Origin: Cucumis sativus
Lineage: Eukaryota > Streptophyta > Magnoliopsida > Cucurbitales > Cucurbitaceae
Direction: 5' to 3'
Assembly (NCBI RefSeq): GCF_000004075.3
Contig: NC_026656.2
Location: 248,001 to 312,000, forward strand
DNA length: 64,000 bases
The translations under genes and the position numbers were made by a program. The notes below the pieces were generated by a model. It was not told the origin of the DNA. It ran no database searches and saw only the letters and a program-made list of their open reading frames with translations. Positions 12,575 through 22,177 of the stretch are shown piece after piece; the first letter of the stretch is position 1; the number at the start of each line of letters is the position of its first letter.

Positions 12575-14854
12575 ATGCCGCTAAAATGGTAAAAATCCCA
12601 GAGACCCCGATCAAAATACTTCTCATTCTTTCCCTTTGATTCTTGATTTAGTTTCACCGTTTTCCTTTGCCTAGGGTTTTGCATTGGCAACCCAATGCCG
12701 GCAGCACTGTTAACAGTCAGATACTCAACGAGGTTTCGCAATGTGTTGAGAGTATCCATGGCGTTAAAGGGGGCAAGTGGAAAGCTACTCTCACTTTCTA
12801 CAAACCCATCTTACGAGGTAATCGCGCTCTTTGTCTTCAGACCTTCAAGATATGACTACCTAAATGAATCTTAAATCTGTCAACAGACCAGAACTCACCG
12901 GCCGCCGAATTCCCCCGCGACTTTCTCGGAATTTCGCTGCCGGAGCAGCCAAATAAGTATTACCTTATAATTCGTGGCCAACGGATCGTCTTGGAAGCTG
13001 ATTTTACGATTCAGGCTATAATGGAGAAGCTGCAGTCGTACAAATTGCGCGTAGCTCTCAATTTCGAGGTTGCCACTCAGATTCTCTATCTCTGATGTAC
13101 TCTGCATTTTTCCCATGTCCTAGAATTCAAGTTTAAAGTTGATTTTTGTGGCTTTCTAGTCTCTACTCGTTTTCCATTTTTGTTTGTAGTCTGTGAGATG
13201 GATAAATCTTTGATGACAGACAGTTCACGTTATTGGTTTTTTAGGGGTTTCAGTATCAGTTAGGGGATTTCCAACTGAGAGTGGGAAAAGTTGTTCCCAA
13301 CAATTCCGAGAATTTGAGAGGAATAGTTATGGAGGTAAGGCTCATTTCATCATTTCATGGAAACTCTGTTTTTGTGTGATTTCATGTTCTTCTGGTTGTT
13401 TGTTTTATTTGTGTTTCTTTATGTCTTTTTCTTTATTTGAGCTAGCAGTTTCCTTTCCCCTGGCCTGTTTCAACACAATGTTTGGCGTCTATGTGTTCAA
13501 GTATGGATATAATTAAAATTTGAATGTCATTTAACTCAGTGTTAGAGCATAAAATCCTTTGTTTCAACTTTTGATGTCATTTATTCTCCAAATTAATATT
13601 GATTTTCTGTGTTTGGACTTCTACGATTTTTCACACCTACTAGCGAGATTGTTGAAGTATTGATAAGACGGTGATTAACTTAGTAAAGTAGAAGAAAAAA
13701 GTCAGTCATCACATAGAAGTACAATTCTGTGAATAACTTATCAGTTAGCTTTGAGGCCAGGGATCCTCTTTTGAGAAGTAATGAGAACTGATTAGGATAT
13801 CTTTGCAAAAGCCTGTGTAAAATTAGCTATGGAAGTCGTTATTGTGAATCTGTGATCTTTACATCTGTTTGTATTTCATACTGGCATTGTTCGACATGAA
13901 TCAAAGGATTTGAGTAAATTCCTCTGAAAGAATTGCTTAGTTTGGAAAGAGCCTTCCTGTTCACTTGAATGCTCGAATGCTTGATGAGAATGTCAATGTG
14001 TAATAGTCTTTGCTTGATCCTGAAACAGGTAAAGTAAAGAAAGATGATGATTTCGATTGTCTGTCCTTCACTCTCTTTTTTCCCCTCCAAACTGTTCTTG
14101 AAAAAATGCAGTACCGTGTTTTATATTTTATTGTCAAGTCCAACTGGTATATTCTTTCGACACTCATGAAATTGTTAGAAACTGAGGTAGTATGGGATGC
14201 ATGTCTTCGTTCCATGTTGGTTAGATTGAAATAATTAATATGGTACTTAAGTGGCTTGGCTCTCCCATTTTATAGCTGGATTTTGGAGTGTTGTTCTCCA
14301 AGGTGTTTAAGTACCTAACAGAAACCCCCTCTAAGATGAATTGCTGGCAATTCTCTAGCAAATCTTAATTCAGTTTTGTAGTTGTGTTTAATTTGTTACA
14401 ATGAACATCCTAGAGAAAGTATGGGGGATTTAACTAGAAACTAAAATCTGTATGTCAAATGTGGAGCCATATTATATGTTTTTGGGTGTAAATATGAAAA
14501 TTGCTCTTTGTTGGTTGGTGTTCCAATGAAACATTTTGAATAGATGGTGAGAGAGCGTTTACCATTCCCGTGATAAATATTGAATGGTATATTAAAACCT
14601 TGAAATTGCAGATTGAGTATCTCCCAATTTCTTCAATGGAGAAATCAAGACAGGTAATGGAGGAGTTCTTCGACGTATGGCAAGAAGCCATGTCAAAAAG
14701 TTCATTACCAGGTCGTTTCATGCACATAGAATCAAACTTTGCAGAATATGGACTGTCGGATTACTATACTTCTCAACACACAGCAGTTCAATATGGCAAC
14801 GTCATGGCTCAACTAATCGCTACTGTGCAAGCAGTTCAATCCGCCAGAAATTAG
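12575..14854 (+). CDS. MED20: Mediator complex subunit 20 (MED20), 223 aa, 5 exons
   Basis: Exons 12575-12588, 12675-12817, 12887-13068, 13245-13334 and 14612-14854 (672 nt). The first coding exon is only 14 nt and encodes MPLK plus two bases of a Trp codon; splicing gives [14 protein letters not shown], the conserved N terminus of plant MED20. Diagnostic blocks follow: [91 protein letters not shown] and [22 protein letters not shown]20 sits in the Mediator head with MED18 and MED8 and bridges transcription factors to RNA polymerase II; in plants it is linked to flowering, small-RNA production and defence. Intron 4 is long (1277 bp) and holds only random frames. The gene converges on the A/B-barrel gene, 245 bp away stop to stop. 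Confidence 0.95.
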
Positions 14855-15099
14855 CTTAATTTGATAATTGCTTGTATTTATTCCGTTGCTCTTCTTTTTC
14901 GAATGATGGAACATTAAATTTTACTGAAATTTTCAAGTTTAAATGCAACAGACAGCAGAAACCCAAAAACATTAAAATGCTAAAATTTCAAAAGTGCGTC
15001 TGTCATTCATACACCAATGGTGGACGCTTTTATTCAATTTCAACACTTCGCGACAGACATTGTTCACCAGGAACTTTGTGGCGACGATCATAGATGGGT

Positions 15100-15948
15100 T
15101 TAGAGACTTGCCGTTTGCGGCGGCGGAACCACGTAGTCCACCACAATTACACTCTCCAAATGCTCCCTGACCTTCTCTTTCTGCAATTCCACCATCTCTT
15201 TGTCTGAAGCCGCCGCCTCCAACTCATTTGGCCCTGGCAAAATGGCAATCGAAGCAATTGAGAAACCCTTGGCTCTGGCCGGGGAAAAGTTTTCGCCCAC
15301 CGTCAGCTGGACATTGGGCCCCAATTTCTCCCTCAGCCCTGCAATGACCTCCAAGATCTGGCCCTTGACTTCGTCGCCCAGATTCTCCTTGAGTTTGAGG
15401 AAGGTAACTCTAAGGGCGGACCCAGGAGGTGGGACGAGAGAGCCTTGCAAAGCATCGGCGACCCAATCGACGGCCATGATGTCATCGCAGATGGGAAGAA
15501 CAAATTGCTTGACGACGTTCATGTGAGCAGGGTGGGCGGAGTAGATGGAGAGATCCTCCTTGGAAGGATATCGGCTGTGGAGGAGGTGAGTGAAAGAGGA
15601 GGAGGAGGAGCGGTTGCGGAGAATGGGGCCGGCGGTGAGATGGAGGACTTGGTCGAGGGAGATGAGGCCGTTGAGGCCATTGAGCATGTCGTTTACCTTG
15701 GATGAATCGATACCCTCTTTGACCTTGAAGAGGACGATGTGCTCGATGGGTTGAGTGTGAGCGGACATTTTGACGGAAAATGGTCGGGAAGAAGGACAAG
15801 GATTTAGGCGGAGGAGACGAAGATTCCTGGAAGTGGATGGTAGCGTCGTCAAAGTCCGGAGAGCAGAGGAGAGCATTTTAAATTTCAATGTCAAATGATG
15901 AGAATCACAGATTTCGGGGGACAGGGACGTGCCGCTCCGTTGTGCCAT
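15100..15948 (-). CDS. Stress-response A/B-barrel domain protein (UP3-like), intronless, 258-282 aa
   Basis: A single uninterrupted frame. From about residue 66 (IEHIVLFKVKEGID) it shows the dimeric alpha/beta-barrel 'stress responsive' domain, with the signature HxxLFK and later SRYPSKEDLSIYSAHPAHMNVV (the segment around YxxHPxH). A second related half begins near LRVTFLKLKENLGDEVKGQI, so the protein has two A/B-barrel repeats, as in plant UP3/HS1 relatives. The first ATG is at 15948, but the in-frame ATG at 15876 (MLSSALRTL..., basic and Ser/Leu/Thr-rich, few acids) starts a convincing plastid or mitochondrial transit peptide and is my preferred start. The reaction is unknown; Arabidopsis HS1 has antimicrobial activity, so a defence or stress role is plausible by family only. 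Confidence 0.85.
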   Translation of the reverse strand: MAQRSGTSLSPEICDSHHLTLKFKMLSSALRTLTTLPSTSRNLRLLRLNPCPSSRPFSVKMSAHTQPIEHIVLFKVKEGIDSSKVNDMLNGLNGLISLDQVLHLTAGPILRNRSSSSSFTHLLHSRYPSKEDLSIYSAHPAHMNVVKQFVLPICDDIMAVDWVADALQGSLVPPPGSALRVTFLKLKENLGDEVKGQILEVIAGLREKLGPNVQLTVGENFSPARAKGFSIASIAILPGPNELEAAASDKEMVELQKEKVREHLESVIVVDYVVPPPQTASL

Positions 15949-17339
15949 TTTGCAAATATAGTTATTAAATACAAATAGACAAAATTAATCACCCAAAGAA
16001 AACTGCCTGAACCGGGTCGGTTGGGGTTTGGAGTCTTGGACCCCTTCCCAATGGGGTAACGAAAACAAGTCAATTCAAATGGGCCAAGTTTCATATCCCA
16101 ACTTTCTAAAGAATGCCCCTTTTGTGTTTATGGGTCAAGCTTAATATCATTTTTGTAGATTTCTAGACATCCTTTCAAGTTTTCTACACCTGTTATGTTC
16201 GTCCTTATTCATCATCGTCCATATGCACTCTGGTTGTTTGCGAGTTGCGAGCCTTCAAGGTCGTCATTTATTTTTCTTGCAAGCTTCAGGTTGGCTTTCT
16301 GGAATTTTTTTTTTTATTATAGAATTTAGGTTTATTGTTAAGGCTTTTAGGTAGAAAACCCTTTGTTTGTTTCTATCGTATCCTCAATGCTTATGCCACC
16401 GAAAATAACCCAATCCCCCAATCCCAAACTCATATGGATTTCCTCTTCTTTTTTTTTTCCCAAATATCCTCCTCTCCGATCATTATCAATTCCAATCACT
16501 CCCCAACTTTCTAAATCCTAAATAAGAAATCAGGTTACTCTTTAAAATCTATTTTATTTCTACATTTTGTTGGATGTCAAAATCTAAACATAAAAAATGT
16601 ATTTAATAGGATAATAATGGGGTCTATTGCATTCATATCTCCATTATGTTTAAGTAGGAATCAATAATCTTAGAAAATTCCTTTCTATTGTTAAAGAATT
16701 TGACATGATGTAGTGCATTCATTTCAATTGTCAAAATTCCTCAAAGAAAAAAAAAAATCAATTTAGTTGTCATTTTGAAGGAAGTTTATTAATCTACACC
16801 TCTCCTCATAGTATTGCCAAATTTCTTCCAAATATAATTAATGACGAGAAGTGAGAGAGCGTCAAAATTGAAGTTTTAGTACATTCCAATAATAAGGAAA
16901 CGAACTAAGAGAGAAAATAAAATCGTAATTTTTTTTGTGTAAATGGTAAATGTTTGAAAGTAAGAAAAAAGTAAAGTAGTTTCCCTTGGTTTAGTGAAGA
17001 AGACAATTAAAGAAAGCCAAACAACTTTTCTATTTTTTTCCTTTTGCAAAAACAGATATTACAAACAAATGCAATAAATTTTAGAGAAATTTTGAATTTG
17101 AATCATATTCCACGTGGCGAATATACAAGTGTTTGGGAAAGTCAAGATTTGGATCTCAAATATATATAATATAAAAACATAGAACCAATCCCCTCCTAAT
17201 TTCATGAATGCAGCAGAAATGGAAATAATAAATAGGAAATAACAGATGGGGATATTTCATTATTAAATTTTCAATATTATTTTAGGGGTCCGTCTACAAG
17301 CGTGACTGTCAAATCTATATATTCTCTCTCTCTCTCTCA
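15949..17339. other. Intergenic region upstream of the A/B-barrel gene and of ELF4
   Basis: A head-to-head spacer of AT-rich DNA with poly-A/T runs. It includes the promoter of the minus-strand A/B-barrel gene and, at its right end, the G-box palindrome described separately. No coding potential was recognised. Confidence 0.6.
17105..17124. promoter_or_regulatory. G-box (CACGTG) inside a short inverted repeat, upstream of ELF4-like gene
   Basis: The G-box CACGTG (17111-17116, context CCACGTGGC) is flanked by perfect 6-bp inverted arms ATATTC and GAATAT. It lies roughly 230 bp before the pyrimidine-rich segment that looks like the start of the ELF4 leader. G-boxes are bound by bZIP (HY5, GBF, ABF) and bHLH (PIF) factors. 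Regulation of ELF4 through it is inferred. Confidence 0.6.
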
Positions 17340-17346
17340 CTGTTTT

Positions 17347-17368
17347 TATTATTATTATTATTATTATT
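17347..17368. repeat. (TTA)n microsatellite
   Basis: A run of about seven ATT/TTA units next to a (TC)n run at about 17324-17338, in the probable ELF4 promoter or leader. Confidence 0.9.
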
Positions 17369-17369
17369 T

Positions 17370-18563
17370 TGTTAATTAGTTTATTTATTTGTCCATCTCT
17401 TTCTCCTACTCTCTATCTAGATTTCTCAGAAGAGGTGTCTGCTCCTGAGATTCGATTTAATCGGCGATCTTTTTCCACTGCTCCTCGTGAATCAGACTCC
17501 TCTTCCTCCTTCTCTCCCTACAATATAATGTTCCAGATTTTCAAGGTACATCTTTTCTTTTATTTTCAGACCTTTCGAATTTTGTAATTATTACATAATA
17601 ATCAAACTCAACAACACCACTCTTTTCTTCCCCTTCCCTTATAAATTATATGTATATATATATATAAAAAAAAACTGTGAGTGTCTGTGTTTTTGTTTGT
17701 AGTTTTTCTTAGTTGTACATATACGTTAAGATCTTCTATTTTAGATAGTTTTGGAAAAGAAAATAATTAATTAACTTTGGTGTCCCCAGGTAGCGCCTGC
17801 AGTCATTAAATTATCTTCCCCTTTTAGTCCTTTATTGTTGTGAAAAGAATTTGAGATTGTTCTTTGATTATTTCTTCTGCTTTGTCTCAATTTGAAGTAA
17901 TACAGTACCCATTCATATTTTGTTTAAATTAAATGGGGGATTCTCTCTGTTTTTGTTTCTTTTTTAAATAAACATACTAGTTTGTTTATATGTTTATGAA
18001 TTTCATTCAAATATATTTAATTAGAAATATAGAATATTGGATGAATAATGGTGTGGGTGTCTGTAGCCTTAGCTTCTCTGCATCATTGACTGGGTTTTTT
18101 AGTACTGCTTGGAGAGATTCTGAGCTCTAGGTGGGTATTCTCTCAGTACATTAAAAAAAAAGGTTCCTTTTTATGGAAATGAGATTGGGATCTGCTTTTT
18201 CTTTCTACATCTCATTATCAAGTAATAATAAAATCTTTTTTTTTATTTGTTTACATAAATAATAATTTATCTCCTCTCATCATCCATGGAAATGGAGGTG
18301 ATGATTTCTGCTACAGTTCTTGTCTCATGTGCAGAAATCCGTTTTTTTTTTTTTTTCCCTCCTCAGTTTGGGGGTCATGTTAGTGAAAGGTTGTACAGAT
18401 AAAGAAGATATGATTATGGTCGTTCATTATTATTATTTTTTAAAAAGGAAACATGCATATGTTGAATTAAGTTATGCAAATTGTAACTAAAAAACTCATC
18501 TTTTTATTTTTATTCATTTAAAAAAGGATTGTTATTGGGGAAGTGATTGAGAGAAGAAATAAT
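17370..18563 (+). other. Probable ELF4 5' UTR with a leader intron
   Basis: A leader exon is suggested ending at 17545 with a good donor (TTCAAG then GTACAT). A plausible acceptor is AAAAAG at 18526, leaving a 37-nt second leader segment before the ATG at 18564. The intron would be about 980 bp of T-rich DNA with no coding content. Joining the two leader pieces gives a 13-codon frame, ATG at 17528 (MFQIFK, then DCYWGSD and stop), ending before the main start. The acceptor is weak, because the tract before it is A-rich, so the model is tentative. Confidence 0.4.
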
Positions 18564-18866
18564 ATGGAGGGGGAGACATTGTCAAGAGGAGAAATTGATG
18601 GGAAAATGGTGCAGAGATTTCAAAAGAATTTCGTTCAAGTACAGAACATTTTGGAGCAAAACAGAATGTTGATCAATGAAATAAACCAAAATCAGGAGTC
18701 GAGAATGGCGGGTAATGTGAGCAGAAACGTGGGTCTGATTCGAGAGCTGAACAACAACATCAGAAGAGTTGTTGATTTATATGCTGATCTCTCCACTTCC
18801 TTCACCAAATCCAACGAACATGGAGACTCCGCGGCCAAGCCTGGCTACAAGCGCAACCGCCCATAG
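18564..18866 (+). CDS. ELF4-family protein (EARLY FLOWERING 4 / ELF4-like), 100 aa, intronless CDS
   Basis: The frame starts at ATG 18564 (MEGETLSRGEIDGKMVQRF) and ends at TAG 18866. The conserved ELF4 (DUF1313) helical domain covers residues about 15-85: FQKNFVQVQNILEQNR, LINEINQNQESRM, then NVGLIRELNNNIRRVVDLYA. ELF4 proteins are small coiled-coil partners of ELF3 and LUX in the evening complex, which represses clock genes at dusk and gates hypocotyl growth and flowering. The length is close to the roughly 110 residues of the family. In-frame non-ATG codons upstream are not a credible start. I cannot separate ELF4 proper from the ELF4-like paralogues by sight. Confidence 0.93.
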   Translation: MEGETLSRGEIDGKMVQRFQKNFVQVQNILEQNRMLINEINQNQESRMAGNVSRNVGLIRELNNNIRRVVDLYADLSTSFTKSNEHGDSAAKPGYKRNRP

Positions 18867-21800
18867 CATAGCAGCAGCTATTACCCCCTTATCCTTCCTC
18901 ATCTCATTCTTTCCCTTACTACAACCAATAACTTAAATTATTCTAAAACCAAAATATTTCTTTTGTTGGGGGAAATATATTGTGAAGTAATTAGGCAGTG
19001 TGTGTGTGTGTGTGTGCACTGTGTGCAGTGTAGGTACTACTCAACTCTATCACTCTTCTCCTATAAACCTCCTTTTGTTCCTCTGCTTTTGTTCTTCACA
19101 AAACTCACTGTTTCATCATTTCATTTTCACTGCTAATTAATTTTGTCCATCTTTGTAGAAATTATTGTATTATTATCTCTTTTAAAGAGAAAAAAAAGGT
19201 AAATTGTTTGTTGCAAAGACATTTCTCATCTTGGTGTTTGCGAAGATGCTGTGGGTTGAATGAATGATGGCAGCTTTGGAGGGTCTTTTTGGCTCACAGC
19301 CACACACCCACCACAACATCAGAATCTCAGATAAGGGATAATGGTCTTTTTGACCCTACCATTCCTCTTACTATTATTTTTATTTCTCAATTTTTTTACC
19401 AATGTGCCATCCCTTCCCTACCATTAATTATTACTTGTCTCTAGAATCACCATACTATTTACAAATTATTCCACTTCCACAATAGCAGTAGTTATATTGT
19501 GACAGTTTTATGGACTAAATTGTGTTAAAAAGACAGAAGCAGCAGCAGTACAGTTGTTAATTAAGATAAGAGACAAAGAAGTAAAACAGTGACACCCAAC
19601 AATATGACACAGGGACCCAAACCTTCACTCACTTTTGGCTTAGATTTGGAACAACTCATCTTCTCCATGCTTATCCCTTCCCTCTTCTTAGCTTCTCTTT
19701 AACTTGTTTAACATCATGTGATAAATAAGGTTCAAATCATAACAGTATAAGTTCCTCTATTATTCATGTCCACATGTTTAGTCTATAATAATTCGTACTC
19801 AATTCTTTTTACTAACTGTTGAACTACTTCTTCTTTGCAATGGTTTATTATTTATGCTTTTGTCCTAGTTTGGAACTTTGTTCTCAATCGTAGATTACCA
19901 AATTTTCTAATATCCTGAGATGCTACGTTTTACCGATCATCGACTAAAAACTTGCTGAATAAACGCAAATTATAACTAACAACGATGTATTCCTTTTTCT
20001 CTCTCTATATAGGTTTGTAAACAAAAGTTACATAAATTTTGATATTTGGAATATTTGTCAAACATCCTTTAAATATGATTAAAACGAGTGGTAATTAGTA
20101 TGTGAAAGTGATGAATCCAAAATAAATTCATGGTACCTAATTTTTAAGGCCCACAAGATTGATTGCTAGAAAATTAGGAATTTGAATTTGTTTTTTGGCA
20201 ATAATGTTTGTGTATGAGGTAATCCTGTTTCTCCTGGTCTTCTTCAGATTAGATGGGACTCCACCTAACTCATAGTTCATCTAAAAACTTTGCTTAAATT
20301 ATTATTGAAAATGCAACAAATTATTTAGTCCCACCCACATTAATCTAAGTTTTAAATATTTTTCCTCACTGCTTTACACACTGATAATTCAATTCGCTTT
20401 TTATTGTAAGTAGGAATGAAGAAAAACCATCCAGTATTGGAAAAGCTGCTTCGTTGCTGCACTACACCTTTTAAAAACTTACGATGCAAAACACCTTTAA
20501 TGAATTATTTAGTACTCAAATTAACTAGATAATTTAGGTTATATGGTGAATAATAATTTATAGTTTGAACTTTAAATACAACAAAAATTACATATAGGGA
20601 TTCTATCTGTTTGGCACTTTTAGCAAACAAAAGGGAGGAACTCGATTCTAGATCAATTCAATCTCTCTTTTTCTTTTTTATTCTAGTACATTAGTCAAAC
20701 TTTACCTACAATACAGAACTCAATTCTAAATAAATAATTTTTCTATCATTTATTCCAATAAATATATTCTCACTTCTAATAAACAATAATACCCTAAACA
20801 GAAGAGCTTTTCTTTCATAATTTCCTATTACCAATTCTCTCTCTATCTCTCTCTCGTTGTTTCTGATGATCTCTAAGCCATACCGACAAGGAGGTTGTGA
20901 ATGCTTAACAAAACTATATCTTATGGCCTAGTGTGTGGGCTTTTCACATGGATTGAAACGCGGCCCAATAAATAAGTCCAATTGTTTACCTCAATAATCT
21001 AATAATTTATTATTTATTATATTATATTGCTCATTTATTTTAGTTAGCTATTTCAATCATTTTATTATGTTTGGTTGAGTTTTGATTGCAAAATTTCCGT
21101 AAGCAATAATCAATTAGTTGCTCATATTGATTATAGAGAATTTCAAGTAAACAACCCCAAACAACATGATTTTATGATGGTTTTCGATTAATTTTGATTT
21201 TGAATAAATTTATTGTTGATGGGAAAAAAAACATTTGAAAATATTTAAAGAAAATAAAAAGTGAAGTAGGGGATGAAAAGGGTGTGTTTTGGAAAAGCGT
21301 GAGATGAGTTTGGTTAGTGAGTCAGCTTAGAAAGGGGTTTATGGAATGGGGTCGGGGTTGGGGCCGGCATTTTAATGCCATATTGACTCAGTTACAAGAC
21401 GACGCGGCCACGTGTGCAAACCAACAATCTCAAAATGGGACTCAGTCTCACGCCTTCGTGGTCATAGGATCAGGACTCAGGAGGGGAGCCTCAGTTTTCT
21501 TTTCTAAAGAAGGAAAAAGAATGGCTTTGGATGTCATGTCATTTCAGTTTCAACTTTCAATTCAACCCATGCCCTGCCCCTTTCTGAATTTTGAACTTTC
21601 AAAGCTATTCTCATCAATCTTCTTCCGCAATCTCGCCTTCACTTTTTTTTTTCCTTTTATACGTTTAAATTTTATGTTACTTCTTTCTTCGGTAAAGCTA
21701 AAATGCTAAAATCACAGTAATTCAATTCACTTAACATAAATGTTTGAGAAAGAAAATAAGGGGAAAATAATCCTTTTACAACGTTTAAAAAACAATACAT

Positions 21801-22177
21801 TACTCTTTTTTTCTTTTTTCTTTTTTGTGTGTAATTAATAAGGAAAAAAGAAAACATATATAAACTTTGTAAAAGGGGAACTATGAAAGACTCTTTTTTG
21901 TGTGTGTGTGAGGTTTCCGTGTTGGTCGGTACAAGTGGAATGTCCACTTCGCAAAAAGAAAATGAATTCTCTCCCAATTGTTTCGGCCTTTTATTTCCAC
22001 TTTGCTTGTAATTCTGGAATAGGCTCAGGATGAATTGATTCCTCTGAAACTTATGCCTCTTGTTCTTGCCTTTTCCCCGTTCCATTTTTATTCAAATGAG
22101 TTTTTGTGCCTTAACATGCTTCCTCTCATATATTCAATCTACAATTTTCTGCTTTCTCTGTTTGGAGCAATAATCAG
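18867..22177. other. Gene-free AT-rich interval between ELF4 and the DUF1666 gene
   Basis: It holds the ELF4 3' flank with a (TG)n run at 18998-19016, then about 2 kb of AT-rich DNA without recognisable genes. A distinctly GC-richer island at about 21330-21500 includes a second CACGTG (about 21411). The 130-codon plus-strand frame at 21317-21709 lacks any recognised motif and reads into low-complexity Phe/Leu, so I do not call it. Confidence 0.55.
18998..19016. repeat. (TG)n microsatellite
   Basis: Uninterrupted GT/TG run of about nine units, 3' of the ELF4-like gene. Confidence 0.95.

Noticed and set aside
15200-15705. Plus-strand frames opposite the A/B-barrel gene
   Set aside because: Mirror frames of the real minus-strand gene with no recognisable motif.
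21317-21709. 130-codon plus-strand frame as a gene
   Set aside because: No early ATG context of note, no family motif, and the second half is Phe/Leu low-complexity from T-runs.
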